Source of the DNA: Puccinia triticina | Lineage: Eukaryota > Basidiomycota > Pucciniomycetes > Pucciniales > Pucciniaceae | Length of the DNA: 64,000 bases | Reading direction: 5' to 3' | Assembly: GCF_026914185.1 (NCBI RefSeq) | Contig: NC_070559.1 | Location: forward strand, 8,663,501 to 8,727,500 | Shown here: in pieces, positions 58,986-64,000 of the stretch | How positions within the stretch are numbered: the first letter of the stretch is position 1 | Layout of the letters: each line of letters begins with the position of its first letter | Made by a program: the position numbers and the translations under genes | The notes under the pieces: model-generated | What the model saw: only the letters and a program-made list of their open reading frames with translations | What the model was told of the DNA's origin: nothing | Databases searched by the model: none

Positions 58986-59957
58986 ACTGGAGGACTTCCC
59001 TTCGATTTACACGGCCGTGTAAAGTCAGATCTGGCACTTGTAAAGCCAGATCTGACTCACCTTGTAATTTTTAGCTTTAGAAGCTTTTCCGCAGGCTTGA
59101 GATGCCAGAATACCTGCCAGATTTACAACCCTCTAGATACCCGGTATAGACCATCAAGAGGATTCAACCCTCTCGATGCCCGGTATAGACCGGCCATCGA
59201 GAGTACGCAACCCTCTAGATGCCCGGTCGAGACCGGTCATCGAGAGTACACAACCCTCTCGATGGCCGGTATAGACCGGTCATCGATCACTCGATGACCG
59301 GCCTGTCCCCCGAGAGGACACATCCCTCTCGATGGCCGGTACAGACCGGTCATCGAGAGTACAGACCCCTCTCGATGCCCGGTACGGACCGGTCATTGAG
59401 AGGGTACAGTGTCCTCTCGATGCCCGGTACAGATGTGTCCCCTCTACCAGTCATCGAGAGGACACATGCCTCTCGATGACCGGTGGGTAGGACATCAAGA
59501 GGACACAACGCCGGTCATCGAGAGGACTCAAGCCTCTCGATGGCCGGTACAGATGTACCCCCTCGATGACCGGTCTGTACCGGCCATCGAGAAGGTTGTG
59601 TCCTCTCGATGACCGGCACAGATCTGCCAGAGGGTGGTGCCCTCTCTCTCGATGGCCGGTCTGTACCGGCCATCGAGAGGGATGTGTCCTCTCGAGGTAC
59701 AGGCCGGTCATCGAGTAGGCTATGTCCTCGCGATGACCGGTCTACACCGGCCATCGAGCTCTGGATGGCCGGTACAGACCAGCTATCGGGAGGGTTGTGT
59801 ACTCTGGATGACCGGTCTGTACCGGCCATCGAGAGGGATGTTCTGGTTTGATCTAGCCGCTGAAAAGTGCGTGTAAAACCAGGGTGTAAAAATCTGGCTT
59901 TACAAGTGCCAAATCTGACTTTACACGGCCGTGTAAATCGAAGGGAAGTCCTCCACT
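58986..59957. mobile_element. GGAGGACTTCC-ended foldback carrying a palindrome array
   Basis: The element proper spans 58989-59954. It starts GGAGGACTTCCCTTCGATTT, continues ACACGGCCGTGTAAAGTCAG and has the inverse at its right end, with ACT duplicated at 58986-58988 and 59955-59957. From about 59130 to 59840 it contains roughly a dozen palindromic units such as CTCTCGATGGCCGGTATAG|ACCGGTCATCGAGAG, some intact and some partial. No coding region. Terminal sequence ties it to the small MITEs of the same family. The interior ties it to the arrays at 21.6 and 42.9 kb. Confidence 0.88.
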
Positions 59958-60261
59958 ACCAAAAATTACCATGTGCACTACCAAAAAGTAGTCAAAGTAT
60001 GTTTACATAAGACAGCCATTACAAAAAAAAAAAAAAAAAACGGAAACAATCAGACACCCTGCGTGTCCTATATCCAGGCACATACACAGGAACAAGAAGA
60101 AGGGAAAAGAAGAGCAAACAAGAACATGTCAGTAAGCCATTGACCAGGAACCCCACGAAAAATGACAATTCATGGAACATTTTGGAACAAAAACTACAAA
60201 AGAAATCGGGACAGGGGGGAAGGAGAATGTATTCCAGGAAAATATAGCCTAAGAAAAGTGT

Positions 60262-60714
60262 TTAACCATCGAGATCGAAAGACGACCAGCCAGACTTTTT
60301 AGGTTGTTCATTTTCAGAACCAGCCACCCCAGAGGGGAGTTTGATCTAGGATCCATGTATCAGTCAACAGTCAGGTGGGTATCAATCGGGACTACGTACT
60401 CCCTCAAGAAGACGGCCACCGGTCCCGACCATCGAACCGGCCCCCATAAGCCAAACCGTGCCAGATCACGGAACCGTGGTCTGGCGGTTTGGCTCCAGGG
60501 GGGCTCAATGGTCGTCGGTGAGTGTCTGCTTGAGGAGTAGAGTCCCGCTGGCTTGAAGTTGACTTTCTTGGAAAGATCCGGATAAAAAAAAACCGAAGAA
60601 GCGAGAGCTGAAAGGAGATGATGGGTGATACTACTCACCGAGATAGAATTGGAAGTGTTCCCAAACCAGGGAAACCTTAGACTGATTGTAATTGTAAGAC
60701 AAAGATGAAAACAT
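60262..60714 (-). CDS. Possible small protein gene immediately downstream of the UBE3D-like gene
   Basis: Candidate exons 60714-60639, 60607-60396 and 60345-60262 join in frame to about 123 codons, ending SENEQPKKSGWSSFDLDG. The middle exon contains DLSKKVNFKPAGLYSSSR and RFRDLARFGLWGPVRWSGP. The second intron (GTAGTC...CCTAG, 50 bp, with CTGAC-like branch sequences) looks good. The first would be only 31 bp, and the first ATG is 4 bp past the previous stop, both unusual. The first exon may therefore be wrong. I recognise no family. 59958-60261 to its left, the likely 3' flank, is AT-rich with an 18-bp A run and has no gene. Confidence 0.35.
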
Positions 60715-60720
60715 CATGAA

Positions 60721-62396
60721 TCAGAGGTAAGCCACTCGATAAATCCCCTGAAACAGGTCCTCATCGTCGTCTGCCCCAGATACGCGATCATCGAGTGGCT
60801 GGGACACGGGGACGGGGCCGGGCGGAGAGAATGGAGCGATCGGCTGTCCGATGCGATAGATCGAGCCTAGACTGAGCTTGGCCAGCAACAGCTCGAAGTG
60901 GTCGGCGGGCACGCAGATCTCTCCGATCCTGCGCTCCGAGCCCAGGCTGTTTCTGGCGCCCGTCTCGAAGCGCTCCATCGTCCTGAGCCCGCACATCGCG
61001 AACACACAGAGCCGTCAGGTTTGGCGGCTGGGGTTAGGGTGAGGATGAGGGCCGGAGAGAGACGCACGCGAGGTCGGCCGGCGAGCCGTCTCCTTCGAAC
61101 ACCACGTACATCAGCTTGGCCCGGCTGAGCGGCTGGCGCGCGTCTCCGCCGGCTGGCCGTCGCCGACAGCGGATCAACACCGAGGGACAAAAGATCCACA
61201 GCTGTTGTGTGCGTCCGAAGGGGGGGCCGAGAAAAGCAGTCAGGATCTTGTTGTTCCTGGATGCGGAGAGAGGGAGAGGGAAAGAAGACGCACGCCGATC
61301 GAGCGCGAATCACCCATGTTCTTGACCGCCACCTTGTAGAACCCATTCGACTCGACCAGTTTCGAGACCTCATCCTCGATCAATGAGATCTCAAACCCGC
61401 GTCCATCGGCCTCGTCGTCCTGAGCATGCCAATGCGTCGACGAGCTGATCGCTCGTTTATAGAACCTGATCCATCTCCGGTTCGGTCCAGACGGACCCCC
61501 CTCCGGATTTTCCAGAATCTTGTCGGCTGAAGCGGGCGGTTCATGACGAGTGACATCCTCTTCCACCTCGCCTAACGTGAAACCGCACCGATTGCATTCT
61601 ACGAAGTGCTTTCTCGTGGGTTGATGGGCGGCTTTCTGAGGCTATGTAGGAAGCACGGATGAGCTCAGACACACAGTCACGAATGGATCGAGGAAGCAAG
61701 GTGTCAAAGGACCGACCGCTTGTCTTCTCCATCCGATTGATTTGGACCCCTGAGAAGCGATGTTCTCGACCCAGTCGAGGTCGAGCAGCAGGAACCAATC
61801 GCCGAGGAAGCCCTCGCGTGGTCTGGGCTTCCTGAGGCCGTTCCCGGCTCCGCAGCCGACGCTGTCGCCCGCCTTGACCTTCATGTCCTCATGGCAGACC
61901 CAATACTCGACGAACTCGGCCCAATCCTCCGAGGGGAGGGCGTACCATCGCACGTCCGCGCCGTCGAGGCCGTCCACCAGCTCGTTGCGGCACCGCCCGC
62001 AACACAGCCGGCCCACGCCGTCGTTCTTGAGCCTGGCCAGGCCGAACCGCGCGCTCGTCTTCTCGAACCGGTCCTCCCGCTTAGCGTCCCCCGGCGGAAA
62101 GGTCTTCAGCCCGATCTCGATCTTCGTCCGCGTCTTGACCTCCACGGTGTGCTGCGAGATGTCCAGCTGAGCTCCGACGTAGATCTCCACCCGCTCGTCT
62201 CCGATCTCGACCGCCACCCCGTCCCCGGTCTCCATGCCGCGGACCTGCGGATCTCCGAGTCCCTGCAAGTCTTCATCCGCCGGTGGGCTCTCCCGCCACA
62301 GCCAGATCCGCACCCTTCCGATCCGCGTTTGCTCTTCCAGGGCCCACTCCCAGTGGGGCTCGGCTGATGATGGGGCGACTCGGTCCTCGGGAACTT
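60721..62396 (-). CDS. UBE3D: UBE3D/Ipa1-like (HECT-like) E3 ubiquitin ligase
   Basis: Exons 62396-61717, 61641-61294, 61201-61068 and 60982-60721 join in frame to the stop. The family binds E2 enzymes and is characterised by cysteine motifs in place of a classic HECT domain. Visible hallmarks are VGRLCCGRCRNELV, VRWYALPSEDWAEFVEYWVCH, a second pair FVECNRCGFTLGEVEE followed by RRWIRFYKRAI, then LMYVVFEGDG and the C-terminal VPADHFELLLAKLSLGSIY. The acceptor CCTAAG at 62397 marks the start of the first clear exon (phase 1). An initiating exon must lie upstream within 62400-62630, where frames containing RQQEH or PSPTGA are candidates, but none is convincing. The 5' end thus faces the 62631 gene with almost no spacer. 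Confidence 0.82.
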
Positions 62397-62630
62397 CTTA
62401 GGATCAAAACGGATAAGAAGGTATCGTTAGTCCAGGGCCCGAGAGGCAGAGGTTTGGTGGAAGGTACATGACATGCTCCTGTTGGCGAAGGCGATGGGTG
62501 GTCAGTCGGCAGACTTTTTCTTCTCTGGCCCGGCAAGACGTGCTCGGGCGAGTCCCCGGGGGTGGGCCGGGGCTGACCCAAACCCAACCCGGCTTGATGG
62601 GTGCCGCCATCATCCGCCGAGCCTGCAACG

Positions 62631-63763
62631 ATGGACGACCAGGCTCTGAGGCCGCCGATCGAGTTTTCCTTGGCAAATGGACAGGTCAGCCCAGCTGTTC
62701 GTATCTTCTTTCCGGCCTTGCCCCGTCATTGACATGCATGTATACGAACGTCTGCCAGATATTCCAACGAGTTGAGTGTCCCTGATCGACTCTTCACGCA
62801 CCACAAGAAGCACTTATCCCGGGGCCGCTGTCGTTTAGGTGATCGAGAATCCTGCGCGGTTTAATCTGAGCCCTGCCGACCGACTCTTGCTGGAAGAGGG
62901 CCGACAATCGATGATCAATCGCACACGATTCGGGTCAATTGCTACATTTTCAGATAATCGTATTTGAATAAACACACTAAGCCAGTTAACATGTGGGTTT
63001 TTCTAGGTTCTTGCTGGGTGCCACCCTGTCACCGCTGCCCCTATTCCGGGGCCAATATGCGATCGCGAACCTCCGGAAGCTTCCGCCGCTGATGGACCGA
63101 GTGACGCAGCAGCCGAACCCGGCGGTGATCCGGGCGCGGCTGTTCTGGATTGCCCAGTCGGTGGTGCTCACCACGCTGGGCTCGGGGCTCGGGACCTGGC
63201 TGGGCTTCAAGCTGGGCCTGCGGGCCATGGAGCAGAGCCTGGCCGGGCTCCCTGGATGCCGCGAACGCGTCATGGAGGCGTTCGGCCTGGCCAGACGCGA
63301 GCTCGAGAGTGCCCCGCGGGACCAGCAGCCTTCTCCACCAGCCAAAGCTTCCCAGCCTCTCCGGGGGAGCCCAACCGACCAGCACGACGGATCGTTCCAG
63401 GCGCAAGAGGAGGACGAGCTGCTGATGAGACGGTCGTCCCCCACCCACGACCTCCTCCACCAAGCTCCGGACCCTGCTCAAGCAAGCCACGACGACTCTG
63501 CAGGCCGGTCCCGATGGGAAGAGCTGCGGCGATCTCCGCAATCCCATCCCTCGACGTGGCAAGCGATCCGAGAGCAGAACGCGAGGCAGCTTGCTCCTCC
63601 CAAGCGGCCATCCCCCCCGGCCCAGCAGCCCTCTGGAGTCGATCCTGCGCCCCCCGGCCCCTCCGAATCGCAGGACGAATTCGAGAAGCTGCTCGAACGC
63701 GAGCGCAACCTGAGTGCTGGACTCCTGTCCCCGGCCGACCGCTATTCCTCCTCAAAGCCTTGA
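62631..63763 (+). CDS. Two-helix membrane protein, function unknown
   Basis: Exons 62631-62684, 62839-62933 and 63007-63763 join to 301 codons ending in TGA. The opening MDDQALRPPIEFSLANG is followed by VIENPARFNLSPADRLLLEE, a hydrophobic stretch near residues 50-64 (FLLGATLSPLPLF) and a clear membrane segment at 96-119 (FWIAQSVVLTTLGSGLGTWL). The C-terminal half is Pro/Ser/Gln-rich and charged, ending with DEFEKLLERERNLSAG. Exon phases are consistent (0, 2), and donors are GTCAGC and GTCAAT. The layout suggests a small organelle membrane protein with a cytosolic disordered tail, but I recognise no family. It is divergent from the UBE3D-like gene, so they may share a promoter. Confidence 0.7.
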
Positions 63764-64000
63764 ATATCTCCTTATCCTCGGAACAATCAGCAGTTTGGCG
63801 CTTAACGATGTATCTTTCTTATTATTACCCAACCAGTCAACAATACATGCGCCGCGGGTAGCTCCACTCTGTGTGAGACAGGCCCATTGGCTTGTGTAGA
63901 AGATACACAGCCGTTGATGTGCTGTATGGGGTTAGATTGTCAAGTGGACTGAAATCGGGCGATGGATTGGGCTGAGCTTGTGGAGGAAAGCCACGGGTGT
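63764..64000. other. 3' flank of the membrane-protein gene
   Basis: No further gene start is visible before the window edge. Confidence 0.5.

Noticed and set aside
59219..59876. ORFs with repeated DRSSRGH/PAIERDV motifs on both strands
   Set aside because: Translation of the palindrome array in the 58989-59954 foldback.

Overview
The window looks like nuclear DNA of a filamentous basidiomycete, most likely a rust fungus (Pucciniales). That assignment is inference. It rests on intron-rich genes with 50-100 bp GT-AG introns, fungal Atg11, Dap1 and acyl-CoA-binding genes, a fungal-type P450, secreted effector-like proteins, an intron-containing tRNA-Ser, and very heavy Ty1/copia and MITE content.

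Layout. 1-6.4 kb: LTR and copia debris, including a decayed copia gag-integrase on the minus strand and several foldbacks. 6.65-7.77 kb: a five-exon secreted-protein gene. 8-10.5 kb: small repeats and MITEs. 10.7-12.8 kb: an unrecognised tail-anchored protein gene. 13.98-14.43 kb: a small secreted-protein candidate. 15-26.5 kb: gene-poor and MITE-rich, with a 2.2-kb CACTA-type element made of an array of short palindromes and a nested PIF/Harbinger-like foldback. 27.28-28.09 kb: acyl-CoA-binding protein gene. 29.27-30.65 kb: a low-complexity protein gene on the minus strand. 32.4-32.85 kb: a Dap1/MAPR heme protein gene on the minus strand. 33.49-42.21 kb: one composite copia retrotransposon with a 5-bp target duplication. 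A 2.2-kb solo LTR sits inside its 3' LTR, and a 1.2-kb hAT-like element sits inside gag. 42.70-43.92 kb: a CACTG-ended palindrome-array foldback inserted in a tRNA-like sequence. 44.5-47.6 kb: a cytochrome P450 pseudogene split by an 841-bp insertion. 48-50.7 kb: no gene recognised.

The right end (50.7-64 kb) is gene-dense. It holds ATG11 (1598 codons, nine exons), a syntaxin-6/Tlg1-type SNARE, an intron-containing tRNA-Ser(UGA), two GGAGGACTTCC MITEs (the larger carries another palindrome array), a possible small gene, a UBE3D-like E3 ligase, and a divergently transcribed two-helix membrane protein gene.

The most unusual material is a set of large foldback elements at about 17.3-19.5, 21.5-22.7, 42.7-43.9 and 59.0-60.0 kb. 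Each interior is an array of short near-perfect palindromes, and the 17-kb array is itself clearly mirrored about its centre. Three of them share a related palindrome core (GGCC/GACC-GGTC-ATC-A/G-AGAGG type) although their terminal inverted repeats belong to different families. Several genes (acyl-CoA-binding protein, Dap1, syntaxin, the membrane protein and the P450) are visible only after joining short exons by eye. Exon joins were checked for reading-frame consistency but not against transcripts.
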